The notes: generated by a model from the letters alone, not told the origin. A DNA stretch of 64,000 nucleotides from Pinus tabuliformis (GCA_031772625.1 CM062816.1:1671778066-1671842065); one strand, 5' to 3'; counted from the stretch's first letter, positions 36,736-47,948 are shown. Numbers and translations: made by a program.

Positions 36736-37071
36736 TCAACACTTCCTTAATAGTAGCAAGATATCTTCTAGATCCATCACAAAAAAGTAAACATCATCCA
36801 CGAACAAAAGGTGGCTAGTGGTCAAGCCTTCAGCCACCCATTCCCCACTAATATCACCCCTTCTTTTTGCTTCCTTGATCAATCTACTCAGGCTTTCAAC
36901 AACCAACAAAAATAAAAGGGGGGATAGGGGAAAACCTTGCTTCAAACCCCTTTGCGCAGTAATTAAACTTGACGCAAAACCATTAATAAGCATAAAAAAT
37001 GACACCGATGTTATAAAACTTATCACCCAACTGATGAATAGTACTTCAAAACCTAGATGCATGAGTAGCAA
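36736..37071 (-). pseudogene. Reverse transcriptase core of the LINE ORF2
   Basis: A 111-residue open stretch holding the middle of the reverse transcriptase. It includes GLKQGFPLSPLLF (fingers/palm motif) and the catalytic FVDD box in LLFVDDVYFF. It is a fragment of the 1,200-1,300-residue ORF2 usual for plant L1 elements; flanking parts of the domain lie in other frames because of decay. Confidence 0.75.
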
Positions 37072-38229
37072 TCTAATGTAATACCAACTAACACAGCCAT
37101 ATTCTTTTGATAAATCTAGCTTGATTACTAATGCTTTTTTCTTTTGGGTTTTAAGGTTGTGTAATTCTTCCTTAGCAAACCCTATTGCTTTGTGAATCTA
37201 ACGATCCTCTAGGAAAGCAAATTTCTCTTTGGAGACAATTTTGGAAATAATTGGTTTTAATCTATTTGCAACTATCTTAGAAATAATTTTATATATGTAG
37301 TTACATAAAGAGATTCCCTGAATCATAAAAACACCAAGGATCATCAACTTTTGGGATAAGGGCTATGAAAGTGGAGTTGAAAGTAGCATAGATCCACCCC
37401 GATTGTCGAGAATCCTCAATTCCCATAAGGAGATCATTGCCCAAAGTTTCATAAAACCCCAAGAAAAATACCACCAACCACCCTTCAGGGTGGGGGCTCT
37501 TGTATTTTTGGAAACTATATAGCACCTTTTGGAATTTTGATTTTGTTATGGGCTCCTTGAGAAATTAATTATCCTCCTACTTAGCAAAACGAGGGAAAAC
37601 TCATTCCAACTAAATAATTTTTGCAATGGGTGCTTCTTGGGGAGCCTTGAACAAATTACTAAATTGATTCATTTCAAGTCTGGAAAGTTCCATAAAAGCA
37701 GAGGCTCTTCCTCCTTTCAAAGCATCTATGTCCCATATAGTGTTTTGAACTTTTCTCCCTTTTGCATGGTTATGAAAAAAATTGTATTGTCATCACCACT
37801 TTGAAGCCATATAACCTAACTCTTTTGTGTCCACGTCTCCTCTCTCTCTCCCATAATTTTCCTTCTTTCCACTTCGAGGAAGTAGAACCTTTGTTTCATT
37901 TCCTCAGTAGTTAACCCCCTCCACTAGGCTCTTCCAATTGGTTCAATTCATCTTTCACCACTCTTAAGGTTTCATCATCCCTTTGTTTTTTTGGATTGCC
38001 CATGCCACAAATTATTTTTTAACCTTTTTTAGATTTGCAACAAACCATTCAACAATTGAATCCCCAAGATTAGGATTATAGGGCATCCAATTCTTAATCA
38101 CCAATCTACAAAAGGACTCATCCTTTAACCATGAAAAATAAAATTTAAAGGGGTTTCTTAGTTTGTTTTGGCCCCCCTTAATTCTAGAAAAGCAGGATGA
38201 TGATCAAATTCTCCACTAGGACCGACCCA

Positions 38230-38612
38230 CTAACAAAAAATGGGGACCCTTTCCGTTATGGATTTAGCTAATAAGAAACGATCAATCCTGCTAGCAACCA
38301 TTGAGTCTCTCATGAGCCTATTTCTCCATGTTGGCTTGTTTTTTATCAAACCCACACCACAAACTTTGTCGTCCTCCAAGAGATGTATGAAGTGTTCCGC
38401 CCGTGGGTCCACATGAGCATGAGTCCCCATATTTCAGAGGCCCCCAATGAAAAATTTAAGTCACCACCAACAACAAGATTATTTGCTTTCATATATGATT
38501 TCCTCATCAACCCATCCCAAAACAAGGATTTGTCTTGACATGGACCATAGATATTGACTACCTTAATCTCCTTGCACATATCAACCAAAATAAAATTGGC
38601 TCCTAACAACAA
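38230..38612 (-). pseudogene. Endonuclease domain of the LINE ORF2
   Basis: Two overlapping frames carry the exonuclease-endonuclease-phosphatase fold: VVNIYGPCQDKSLFW and NLVVGGDLNFSLG in one, and PTWRNRLMRDSMVASRIDRFL (the (T/S)W...SRIDRFL signature) in the other. A frameshift lies between them near 38400. The domain nicks target DNA in active elements; here it is decayed. Confidence 0.75.
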
Positions 38613-39025
38613 GTTATAACCCCAAAAGCCTAATACTTTTATAGTTTTTTTTTATTATTATTTAGGCCAATGGCAAGGCCCCTCAACCTGCCTTTTTGCA
38701 CTAGAAAAAAACAAAACACCATCTTGGAATAAGAGATTTCGGGACTTTCTAAATCGAGTCCTTGTCTCCCAAAGTCTCTTGAAGAAAAATGACATCCAAA
38801 TTAACAGTATTAACCAACCTCCTCAATGCCAATTTTTTAAATGGGCTTGCTAGGTCCCTATAATTAAAAGATAGAAAAATCATGAGGTCACATACTCAGG
38901 GGCTTGCACCGCTCTAAGGGCCCCAATAATTGACCTTTGCTTTCCAATAGTGATATCCTGGCTAGATTTGTGTTTAGCTATAGACATGAAAGAATTCCTA
39001 CCCCACATATGACCACAAGGTTTTA

Positions 39026-39408
39026 CCATGTTTTATTAATATCAATTTAAATATTTGATAGTATGCTTTATATGTATCATGGTAGCAACTTCTATATGTA
39101 ATTAGGTAGAAACATAATCTGTAATTTCAATGGCATGGACTACGTTACCCCGCAATACTTGTTTTTATTATAGACGTGTTTATTTTGGAACCGTGTTCCA
39201 TCATTTTTATTTAATTATTAATCATTATTAGGTGAATGGTAGGGATTTAACCTTCGTGAAATATTCTATGATATTTTTAATAGTAGTCACACATTAAAGG
39301 TTGAGATTTATCTCAAAAGTAGTTATGTCCCTTTAACCCTTTTAACTTAATTGATTAAAAAAAATGTCATCTCAATATCAGTTATGATTTTTCGGGTATG
39401 TGGTATTA
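39026..39408. other. Unrecognised DNA with a dispersed-repeat fragment
   Basis: CACATTAAAGGTTGAGATTTATCTC (about 39288) matches the sequence near 5868. GGGTATGTGGTATT at about 39394 matches phrases at 40837 and 44198, so the following MITE has inserted into or beside a dispersed repeat. Confidence 0.45.
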
Positions 39409-39538
39409 ACCAACCTAGATCTAGCTTAACTTAGGCTCTACCAAGGGCATAGAGGTATTAAATCTCTTTTCAATTTAAAAGAGATTTGATCTTTCTTGGT
39501 GCTTAGTAGATATAGAATTAAGATGGATTTAGGTTGGT
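39409..39538. repeat. Foldback MITE, copy 1
   Basis: About 130 bp with long inverted arms: ACCAACCTAGATC at the left, GATTTAGGTTGGT at the right, plus internal complementary words around AGAGATTTGATC. It is flanked by TTA on both sides, suggesting a 3-bp target duplication as in PIF/Harbinger-type elements. It has no coding capacity. Confidence 0.75.
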
Positions 39539-39612
39539 TTAATTTCCCCCTTATTCCACATGAATACCATGGGTTATTTTTATTTTTTATTGGGCTATAT
39601 ATATATATATAT

Positions 39613-40325
39613 ACAAAAAAATCGTAACCTTTTATTAAGATATATAAAAGTTACATAAGCACATGCTTAAAGCATTTCACCATATAACAATATATAGAGC
39701 ATGAATAAAAAATTGGATTGTGAAGGAAAATGTCCTCAACCCAAATCAGTCCCAAAAAAATAAACTGTCCATTAGTCATGAAAAGTAAAAAACAACCTAT
39801 ACTATGACATATGTCTAAGTAGCATCTATTGCCCTATTAAACAAGTATATAAATATTATAGTCTGACAAAAATAAGGAGTGTCCAACATCAGATGGCAGC
39901 AAAAACCACAGCAGTAAAGACGATCCATATAAGTATGTATGACTCTAAAAAATCCAAGAAAGATCTATGTTGGTAAAAATGAACAGTTTCATCTATGGAC
40001 TCGCTGATCTGAGTGCCCTGATCCTGTTGAGCACCCTCCATAGATAGGGGGTCAGGGTGTCTGCATTTGCATTACGTTTCCTGTAAATGTGGTAGCACAA
40101 AATATAGTTTAAAGTTAATTTTAACTGGATTATTTCTTCTAAAATAGGTCGTAAAAATTTATTGTGACGTCTCTAAAAAACATTGAACCAATTTATCACA
40201 TTTAGAGAGTCTCCAAAAATTTGTAAAGAAAGACAACCCTTTTCTAGAGGCAAGCACATGTGAAGTTTCAAGGTTAAAAGTTCTGCATAATTGTTGGTTC
40301 CTCTTCCGAGTCCAATAATTTATAT
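39613..40325 (-). mobile_element. LINE tail: RNase H fragment and 3' UTR, decayed
   Basis: Minus-strand translation near 40312-40190 gives GLGRGTNNYAELLTLKL and LQIFGDSLNVINWFN, the LINE RNase H domain also seen at 20552 and 35250. Downstream about 570 bp of decayed coding and 3' UTR ends at CTTAATAAAAGGTTACG followed by a short T run (39613-39640 in plus coordinates). The element is 5'-truncated. Confidence 0.7.
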
Positions 40326-40458
40326 TTATCTTATTTTATTTTATTTTGACTACTTAAAATGTTTACATTACATTACATTAAATCTTTTAATTTAATTTAA
40401 TGTAATTTTAATTTTAATTTTTAGGACATCACATTACATTACATGACATTATGTTACA

Positions 40459-40612
40459 CCAACATAGATCCATCTTAACTCTGGATCTATCAAGCGCTCA
40501 GAGAGGGATCGCCTATTTTTTAAGTACAGAACTTGTGGAAATGTTTTCACCTTGAGAGATTCAAGCCCTCTCAAAGCTTCATAGATCTAGAATTAAGATG
40601 GATCTAGGCTGG
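40459..40612. repeat. Foldback MITE, copy 2
   Basis: About 154 bp. The arms CCAACATAGATCCATCTTAA and TTAAGATGGATCTAGGCTGG are complementary, with further internal pairing around GAGAGGGATC. Same family as 39409 and 41438. Confidence 0.75.
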
Positions 40613-40690
40613 TTTAATTATTAATAATTAATAATTATAATTTTGTTTAATTTAATTTTTATGTAATTTGACCAAGTCAAAGTGTTTTCA

Positions 40691-40758
40691 TAGCATAACA
40701 TAACATGACATTATAACATCTCTTCTAGATTAGGTTGGAGAGTGTCTCTCGGTGCAAA
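40691..40758. repeat. Dispersed ACATCTCT...GTCTCTCGGTGC unit
   Basis: CATAACATAACATGACATTATAACATCTCT precedes a GGAGAGTGTCTCTCGGTGC word. Similar units occur at about 41128-41192, 59473-59541 and 59650-59725, each preceded by ATTAC/ATAAC-type repeats. Confidence 0.5.
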
Positions 40759-41210
40759 AATGTAATAAAATTAAGTTAAAATATATATATATATATATAT
40801 ATATATTGATTGTGAAATGAAAGATGGTTTCTGGGCATGTGGTATTGATGAGCCATGGTATTGTAACAAATTCTATATCCAAGTAAATCATATCTATTAT
40901 AGAGTGGGTGTGTAAGTATTAAAGTTTTTATGGGTGTGTAAGTATTAAAGTTTTTATGTATTTATTACTTAAATTTAAATATGGTTACATAATCATTATT
41001 TTAATTTATAAGGTAAAATGGATGTTAACTTATAGCTACTACTTATATGTTATATTTTTTAATGTGATATGCATATTGTGATTTTTTTAATCAAAAAGTT
41101 ATCGGTAATTTTATTAATAAAAACACATTACAATATATTTTTATTACTTTCAACTTTTGGACACTACAACATCTCTCCCATATTGGGCTCTATATTACTT
41201 TCACCCTTTT

Positions 41211-41415
41211 ACAACTTGAGTGGGCCTAATGGTTAAGAGCATGTGTTTCCTCGTAAGAGGTCACAGGTCCAAAACTAGAGGGAGTAGAGTAAAACCAGAG
41301 GGGGTAGAGTATGTATGCCTTCATAAACTTAGTAGTCAAATTTCTGCGCAGAGGTAGGTCCCTTGTCCCACAAAAAAGGGGGTCTCATACACCAATTTGG
41401 TGTCTGGTTGTGACC
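41211..41415 (+). repeat. tRNA-derived SINE
   Basis: GTGGGCCTAATGGTTAAGAGC is an A-box-like start and AAGAGGTCACAGGTCC gives the B box about 35 bp later. The downstream body is non-coding. The right boundary is uncertain. The ORF at 41311-41559 crosses this repeat and the MITE and is not a gene. Confidence 0.6.
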
Positions 41416-41437
41416 TTAAAATTAGATAATAATTATT

Positions 41438-41608
41438 ACCAGCCTAGATCCATCTTAGCACCAAATCTATCAAACGTCGAGAGGGATCAAATCTCTAGAG
41501 GTGCAAACATATTTTTGAGTGCAAAACTTGAGGAAAGGTTTGCACTTCGAGAGATTTGATCCCTCTTGGCTCTTGATAGATCTGGTGTCAAGATGGATCT
41601 AGGTTGGT
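41438..41608. repeat. Foldback MITE, copy 3 (best preserved)
   Basis: About 171 bp. Left arm CCAGCCTAGATCCATCTTAG through GAGAGGGATCAAATCTC pairs with right arm GAGAGATTTGATCCCTCTTGG through AAGATGGATCTAGGTTGG, giving arms of about 70 bp around a short centre. Confidence 0.8.
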
Positions 41609-42295
41609 TTCAGTCTTGTGCGGTCATACAAAATTTGTTGAACATCTAATTATTTTGATCATTTTAAATATGCTAAATATGTCTAAGATTAATTTGGTCA
41701 ATTTAATTTAAAATTTTCGTAGATACCTTAGTTTGTTGAGATGAGAGACTGCTAGTAACTTGAATGATGAAATACAATTTTTTACTACAAAGTGTCAATG
41801 TAACAATTTTGATAGATAGAAAATGTGAATACTAAGAATATAGTCAATTACAAACAATTTCATTGCAATCAACCTGATACTATTTTCTTCTATTGTTCCT
41901 ATTGTCACACCTATTAGTTTTTCCATTTTCTCATATCGATCATATGAAAAGAGTAGTTGGAATCATAGATCATTCAAATACTTAACTCGGGCTACTGTAG
42001 TAAACATCATACCTTGTCTCCGTTCCTCTCCAATATTAATAGTAGTTTTCTTGAAATTCAATCATTGTGACTTATGGAGTGTTAAAACCCAAATAATTTT
42101 CAATGGTAGTTATTTTCTATTAGCACATTTGAATGCAAAGTAATTAAAAATGTTAAATGATGGAAAATGGGAATAATAAGAATGTACCCAATTATAAATA
42201 GTTTATAGTTTCAAGAAGCATACATTTGGGGTAAGAAAACATTTTATTTAGGATGAAAATTCAAGTATTGTATTTATGGTTGAATAATTTTTATG
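41609..42295. other. Unrecognised AT-rich intergenic DNA
   Basis: No ORF or repeat boundary is recognised between the MITE and the purine tract. Confidence 0.55.
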
Positions 42296-42299
42296 TGTT

Positions 42300-42600
42300 T
42301 ACACTGAGAGAGAGTGTGTATGTTTTGGGGGTGAGAAGGAGATGCAAGGGGAGATAGAGATATAGATTGGGGGGGGGGGGAGAGGGAAGAAGAAAGAGGC
42401 AAAGACATGGAGGGAGGAATATATATGGACATGGAAAGAGAAATATTAGAGAGAGAGAAGGGGAAGAGAGAGAAAGGGAGGCGAAAGGAAGGGAGGGAGA
42501 GAGAGATATATAGATAGGGAGAGAGTGTGTGTATGTTTAGGGGTTGAGATAGAGAGATAAAGATGGAGAGACAATGGGAGATAGAGATATAGATGGAGGA
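42300..42600. repeat. Purine-rich (GA)n tract
   Basis: The plus strand is almost all A and G, with GAGAGA runs and a 13-bp G run near 42370, interrupted by short ATATA and GTGTGTATG words. It mirrors the pyrimidine tract at 43200-43815 on the other side of the 57-bp array. Confidence 0.85.
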
Positions 42601-42700
42601 AGTAGAGATGTGCTTACACTGAAATCAATGCACACTATTAATCTAATTACTTTGAAATTAATGTACATCATACATCTTGTTGCATCAAATCAGAAATTAA

Positions 42701-43157
42701 CATCTACACTAAAATCAATGCATCTAGTGCAAACAATCAAATAGGATTAGAAATCAACATATATATTGAAATCAATGCATCTAGTGCAAGCAACCAAATA
42801 GGATTAGAAATCATTATCTACACTGAAACCAATGCATCTAATGCAATCAATCAAAAATGAGTAGAAATAAACATCTACGCTGAAATCAATGCATCTAGTG
42901 TAAGGTATTAAATATGATTAGAAATCGACATCTAAACTGAAATAAATACATCTAGTGCAAGCGATAAAATAGGATTAGAAATCAATATCTACACTAAAAC
43001 CAATGCATCCTCTGCAAGCAATCAAATAGAAGTAGAAATCAACCTTGACATTGAAATCAATGCATCTAGTGTAAGGTATTAAATAGAATTATAAATCGAC
43101 ATCTACACTGAAATCAATGCATATAGTGCACGTGATCAAATAGAATTAGAAATCAAC
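42701..43157. repeat. 57-bp tandem array, eight units, with 171-bp higher-order period
   Basis: Eight units of exactly 57 bp start at 42701, 42758, 42815, 42872, 42929, 42986, 43043 and 43100. The common core is GAAATCAATGCATCTAGTG and ATTAGAAATC. Units 3 and 6 share TATCTACACT and a GTAGAAAT variant, units 4 and 7 share GTGTAAGGTATTAAAT, and units 5 and 8 share a GYGAT variant. The array therefore grew by copying blocks of three units. Decayed units extend left to about 42610. Confidence 0.85.
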
Positions 43158-43199
43158 AACCACATTAAAAATCTTAACATGACTTTCTAGATCTAACTT

Positions 43200-43815
43200 C
43201 TATGTCTGTATTTCTCCCTCTTCCTCCCTCTCCCTCTCCCTCTCTCTCTCTCACACACACTCTCTCTCCCCCCCTCACTGACTCTCCCTCTCCCTTGTCA
43301 CTCCCTCTCCACCTTTCTCTCTCTATGTCTTTCTTCCCCTTTCAACTCCATTTCTCTCTCCCCCTCTCTCTATCCTCTCTCTCTATCCTCTCTCTCAAGT
43401 CCTCTCTCCTTTTCCTTCCTCCCTCTCCCCTTCTATCCCACCTCCCTCCGTCTCTCCCCCCATCATACACATACTCTCTCTACACCCTCCAACTCTATCA
43501 CTATCTCCCTCCCTCTCTCCTTCTCTCTCTCCTTCTCTCTCTCATCCTCTCCTCCCCCTCCATATCTATGCCTCCCTATCTCTCTTTCCCTATCTTCATC
43601 CTCTCCTTTTCTCTTTCTTCCCTCATCTCCTCTCTCCCTCCTTCCATCTTCATCTCTCCCTTGTCACTCCCTCTCTTTCCCCCTCCAAATCCATCTCTCT
43701 CCCTCCATCTATCCCCCTCCTCTCTCTCTTCCTTTATCTCTCTGACTGTGTCTCTCACCTCTATGTCTCTCTCCCACACTCTATTCCCCCTTCCATCTCA
43801 CTCCCTTTCTCAAAT
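43200..43815. repeat. Pyrimidine-rich (CT)n tract
   Basis: Over 600 bp of almost pure C and T with CTCTCT and CCCTCC runs. The 205-residue ORF within it (serine, leucine and proline only) is a low-complexity artefact, not a gene. Confidence 0.9.
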
Positions 43816-44619
43816 ATGATCCCATTGTATTGTATTTAAGAAAGTATCTAAATTAATAATAAAAAAACATAATTGATTGTAAAATATTAAACCTATATTT
43901 TGGATCAATCATGGTAAAGAGAATACAATAATAAAAGAATTAAAAGAATCACGCACTATCTTTCCTCTATCATTGTTAATCACTTGATTCCTCTATCATT
44001 GTTAATTGCTTGGATCCTTGGTTAAGATGCATCTATCCTAGTTCTTTATAATATTATTTATATTATATAAATTTTACATATGTATATATTAACCTTCATT
44101 TAATCTCTATGAAAATATTGTTAGTAGTCGCGAGGATGGACGGTTTAGATATACCTCAAGAGTAAAATATTTTTATTTTGAAATAAGTTATTGTTTTTGG
44201 GCATGTGGTATTGATAAGTCATGGTATTGGCCCATGGTATTGTAACAATTAAAAGCCTAGATCCATAACATAATAATCAAAAGTCTAGATGACCCATGGT
44301 ATTGATAAACCATGGTAGTAGCCCATGGTATTATAATTTTCTTCCCTCCTCTCCCTCTCTATCTTTCTCTTGTGGGTATTGGCCCATGGTATTGTAAAAA
44401 AACCTACTTAGAAGTTAATAATATCCATGGTAAATATTCATGATTAAAAATCTTGTCATATTGTAAATATTAAGTTTTTATCCGCTTATTAATTAAATTT
44501 ATAGATGGAACACATCTATATTAATTGTTACAAATATATTGATTACATAAAATATAATATTACAATATTATATGTTACCAAATATTTATAACCACCCCAC
44601 CTAATAAATAGTGGCCAGG
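43816..44619. repeat. AT-rich DNA with CATGGTATTG repeats
   Basis: Between about 44185 and 44400 the phrase CCCATGGTATTG or a close variant recurs five or more times, once next to GGGCATGTGGTATTGATAAG, which also occurs near 40837. No gene is visible. Confidence 0.55.
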
Positions 44620-44735
44620 GGTGGGGAGAAATACTAATTAAAATGTAATATTATTAAATTTTACCTAATATTTCAGGTGAGACGTCACCCTAAATATTAC
44701 ATTCTACTCAATATTTCCCCTCGCTCCTACTAATT
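44620..44735. repeat. Imperfect inverted repeat
   Basis: GGGGAGAAATACTAATT and AAAATGTAATATT face AATATTACATTCTACT and AATATTTCCCC across about 45 bp. It is a foldback-like structure of MITE size with no recognised family. Confidence 0.5.
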
Positions 44736-44825
44736 TTATTGAGCACCTTCCATTATATTAAGTTTACCTTCCTACAACTGAAAACCTGAACGCAACTAAA
44801 TATAAATTTACCTGATTACAAAAAC

Positions 44826-45000
44826 ATTATTACAGGACATGCCCAATTGAATCCTCTGCTTCCTTTACCTAATTTTCTTTGTTATTCAGTGAAAAATTTA
44901 CCTACAGAAATGCCTAGAAATTTACCTCATTATTATTACAGGATATGCCCAATTGAATCCTCCGCTTCCTTTACTTAATTTTCTTTGTTATTCAATGAAT
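44826..45000. repeat. Pair of 70-bp direct repeats
   Basis: CATTATTACAGGAYATGCCC through GTTATTCARTGAA occurs twice, about 106 bp apart, with few differences. Confidence 0.8.
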
Positions 45001-45514
45001 AAGCTAATTGATCTCTTTTTAAATTGTATATATATCATTTTCAAAATTGAGTTTGTTAATATTAGTCGACACATTTTTTTAATTTATTTTTTAATTAATT
45101 CTTTATTTTAAAGTAATGTTACACATATCTTCAGCGTATACAATATATAAAATAAATCTTCATTTAACAGCAAAGCAGATCTCTTAGACCAAACTTCTTC
45201 TTCGACTATCTTCAAAAGGACAATAGATCGCGAAGCTAAGACAACAATGTCCCAAGAACCAAAAGAGATGAAGGAGATGCAATATAAAGGAAGTTGGAAG
45301 ACCGTAAAAAAAAAAACAAAACAAAACGCTACAGCACCAATCTCACCAAGAAGGAGCCTGACAATTAAAAACTAAGAAAATTATAGGTCCGATAGACTAA
45401 TTTGGTCTCAGTGGACGATAACTATCATCATCATCATCATCATATTAGCAGACACATATATAGTAACATTTCACATATCTTCCACATATACAATATATAT
45501 TAGCCCACACACAC
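45001..45514. other. Intergenic DNA before the Athila-like element
   Basis: A 40-bp phrase containing CACATATCTTC and ATACAATATATA occurs at about 45120 and 45470. A (CAT)n run is near 45425. The final bases CACAC (45510-45514) are the target duplication of the next element. Confidence 0.5.
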
Positions 45515-47634
45515 TGATGAGCCCCAATTTTGGTACAATTTGGGCTCATTTTTGGCCTATTTTGCTTGCTCAAACCATTCATTTTTATTGTTTATGCATA
45601 CACTTCTTAGTTTATTCATGTTGTTTGTAGGAGAAAGGATAGGCACTTTATCCACGTAGCTAATGCATTGTGATTCCAGGTTTTGGCATTAAAAGGGAGC
45701 AAAAGACAACGAAAAGGTGGCAAGGAGACAACGAGTTGGCATTGCTGACATAAGGAGAGGTTGTCCATGGTTTTGGGGGACATTCCTCGTGATCCTCACC
45801 AAGAATTCCGAGCCCACTTCAGCCTCCCTCCGAGCTTAATACACGGCCAGCTGTTCTACAGGAACAGCAGTTCAAAACTGCTCTACAGGAAACAGCATTT
45901 ATGACCATCCTACAGGATCAGCAGTTAAACTATAGATTGAACAGCCGAGCTCCTAGAATCATGGATATCTGTTGGAGCATCGTGTTGTATAAGTATAGAA
46001 GCCTTAGCCTTGGTTAGGTTGTTGAAACTCTCGTATTACTATTGTAATTTTGGAGCACAGCTCAAGTTTCGTTCTCTTTTGTAAGCCAATTTGGCATGTT
46101 ATCAGATTATGAATAAAGAAGGCCACTTTTGAGTTAGTTCTGAGTTTTCTCAAGGAGCTATAGCTCTCAGGTGAGGGCCCAACCTGAGAGCCATAGTCCT
46201 CCTCCGTGTTGTAATGCATTTACCATTCGTTCCAGCACTTGAGTTTGTTTAGTTTCCTATGCAATTCGGATTTCCAGCTTGTTGGTTTAGTTGTTTTCAT
46301 TAGCATAGATAGGACTGGTATGATGCTTTGCTTTCAGTATTCGAGTTTGATAGGTTGGTAGAATAAATCTCTTGGAGCTCCATCAAAAACAGGTTGCAAA
46401 AGGCTCACTGCCATCTCACCGTTGGGATTGGGGTGTAGACCATGATCAGCCACCAAAAAGAACAGCAGTCGTTTCATCTCCACGCAAGTTGCCACATGAA
46501 CGTTTTTATTGAAAATCCATTCATATATTCTCAACATTGATCCATACTGCACTCTCACGCATTAGTTTCATTTCTTGTTTTCCATTTCGGATTTGTAGGT
46601 TTCATGGCATAATAGGTTAATGAATCTCTTGTTTTGATGCACAGGTCATTTGTTTCATTTACGCTGCTCTTTCTCAAGCCACTTCCTTCGTCGTTTTCTC
46701 CATCCACCTGCAAGTTCTATTCATCCTCTACCTCACTCACTTGCCCTCCAACTCTCTCATTCCACGTACCGCTCCACTTCCTTCACTCTCGTTGATTTCA
46801 CCCTTCCAAAACATGAACCCATCGCATGCACCCTTCCTTCGTCTGACTTGCCATTTCCTAAGACATCATTAGGTCCATCTCCATCTCCCTTAGCCTCCCA
46901 CACCACTCCAACACTCCATCCACTCCTAAAATCTCCACGACCAACCATCCTGTAGACGTGCACAGCCATCCTGTAGAAAACAGAGTATCCTATAGAATTC
47001 CCAGCAGCCTTCCTGTAGGAGGCCATTCACTTCATTGTCGAGCTTCTGAACGTGAGGGACCTCTATGGATGGGTGCTGAGGATCCTTAGGAACCTCTCCA
47101 AGCCTCCCCAACCTGTCCCACACTTTCCTTCCATCTCCATCCCACCTGCACAATCAAACCCTAGTTAGGCCAAGGTCACAATCACTCCACACACTTAAAG
47201 GAAAAACACAAAAACACATTTCTCATGATGCCAGTAGCTTAGACCCATGCATTCATACTTGTTAGAGGCAATGACAGCATTCATAAGAGTTGCACCCACA
47301 TTCTTTGCATTATAGAGGATAGACTAGTTAAATTAGGGTTTCATAGATTTACATGCTTTAAGTTGCTTTTGATTCAGTTTGTCAAGTAGAGTAGCCTTTC
47401 TTTGAAGTTAACTTTCATCCATCATTGATAAAGCTTCTTCTGTGAGCCTATAGAAGTTGGCTTAAGCCCTAGCGGACTTGTGCCAGCTGACCAAGTGACA
47501 GCTGCGACAAGGGCTAGTACTTGTGCATACAGCACCGTCGCTTCCAAGTTTGTACGAACTACCGGGTTGATAAAATTAAGAGACAGGAAGCCCCAGGAGT
47601 TGTAGCATTATTGCTACAATACTGGAGCTCACCA
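45515..47634 (+). repeat. 5' LTR of the Athila-like element
   Basis: 2,120 bp. A TATA-like TGTATAAGTA lies near 45987 and an AATAAA signal at 46112-46117, suggesting U3 to about 46015 and a poly(A) site soon after 46117. It contains three CTACAGGA motifs at 45856-45917 and at least three TCCTGTAG (reverse) motifs at 46948-47018. Short ORFs inside are shared by both LTRs and show no domain. Confidence 0.95.
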
Positions 47635-47640
47635 CCTTTT

Positions 47641-47658
47641 TGGCGCCGTTGCCGGGGA
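47641..47658 (+). other. Primer-binding site of the Athila-like element (tRNA-Asp)
   Basis: TGGCGCCGTTGCCGGGGA matches the complement of the 3' end of plant tRNA-Asp over 18 bases. It lies 6 bp after the LTR, as in Athila elements. Confidence 0.9.
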
Positions 47659-47760
47659 AGCGTCAAAGTATTAGCACCTGTTGCTTTTCCTCTACTTTCC
47701 TACTCTTACCTTCTGCTAAGTAGTTTGCTTCATTTCCATTCTGCAAAAGTAGCATAGACT

Positions 47761-47903
47761 TTCCTGCTTTCTTAGACTAGTATTTCCTGCTTTCTTAGAT
47801 TAGTATTTCCTGCTTTCCTAGATTAGTATTTCCTGCTTTCCTAGATTAGTATTTCCTGCTTTCCTAGATTAATATTTCCTGCTTTCCTAGATTAATATTT
47901 CCA
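47761..47903 (+). repeat. 23-bp tandem repeat in the Athila-like 5' leader
   Basis: Six units of TTCCTGCTTTCYTAGATTAGTAT (starting 47761, 47784, 47807, 47830, 47853 and 47876) sit between the primer site and gag. The units are very similar, so the expansion is recent or kept homogeneous. Confidence 0.9.
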
Positions 47904-47948
47904 ATTCCGCAAATTTCATTTGAGCAATCTAGTTAGTTGTAGATCACT

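Larger units (their letters stand above)
34618..39025 (-). mobile_element. L1-type LINE, 5'-truncated and decayed
   Basis: Minus-strand non-LTR element of about 4.4 kb. From 5' to 3': the tail of ORF1 (about 39020-38880) with GKQRSIIGALRAV, then ORF2, whose ATG overlaps the ORF1 stop as ATGA at about 38880; apurinic endonuclease phrases VVNIYGPCQDKSLFW and VVGGDLNFSLG (38600-38420); reverse transcriptase phrases FNSTFIALIPK (about 37390), RGLKQGFPLSPLLFLL and LLFVDDV (36960-36790); the zinc-binding zf-RVT domain (WKKIWKIKFPPKTWLFLW, about 35700); and RNase H (GRGTNNYADLLSLKL and IFGDS, about 35250-35110). ORF2 is broken by many frameshifts and stops. The 3' end near 34618 has TAATAAAAATTATG like its relatives. 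Confidence 0.85.

Noticed and set aside
41221-41280. Possible true tRNA gene (A box and B box present)
   Set aside because: The segment cannot fold into a cloverleaf with an acceptor stem, and the body continues as a SINE.
42701-43157. CRISPR-like array
   Set aside because: The 57-bp units have no unique spacers; it is an ordinary tandem satellite in plant DNA.
43202-43819. 205-residue ORF rich in serine, leucine and proline
   Set aside because: It is a translation of the CT-rich tract; no stops arise because the sequence lacks A and G. No domain or start context supports a gene.
46650-46955. 101-residue ORF repeated at 58456-58761
   Set aside because: It lies inside both LTRs, is serine/proline-rich without a domain, and is duplicated only because the LTR is.
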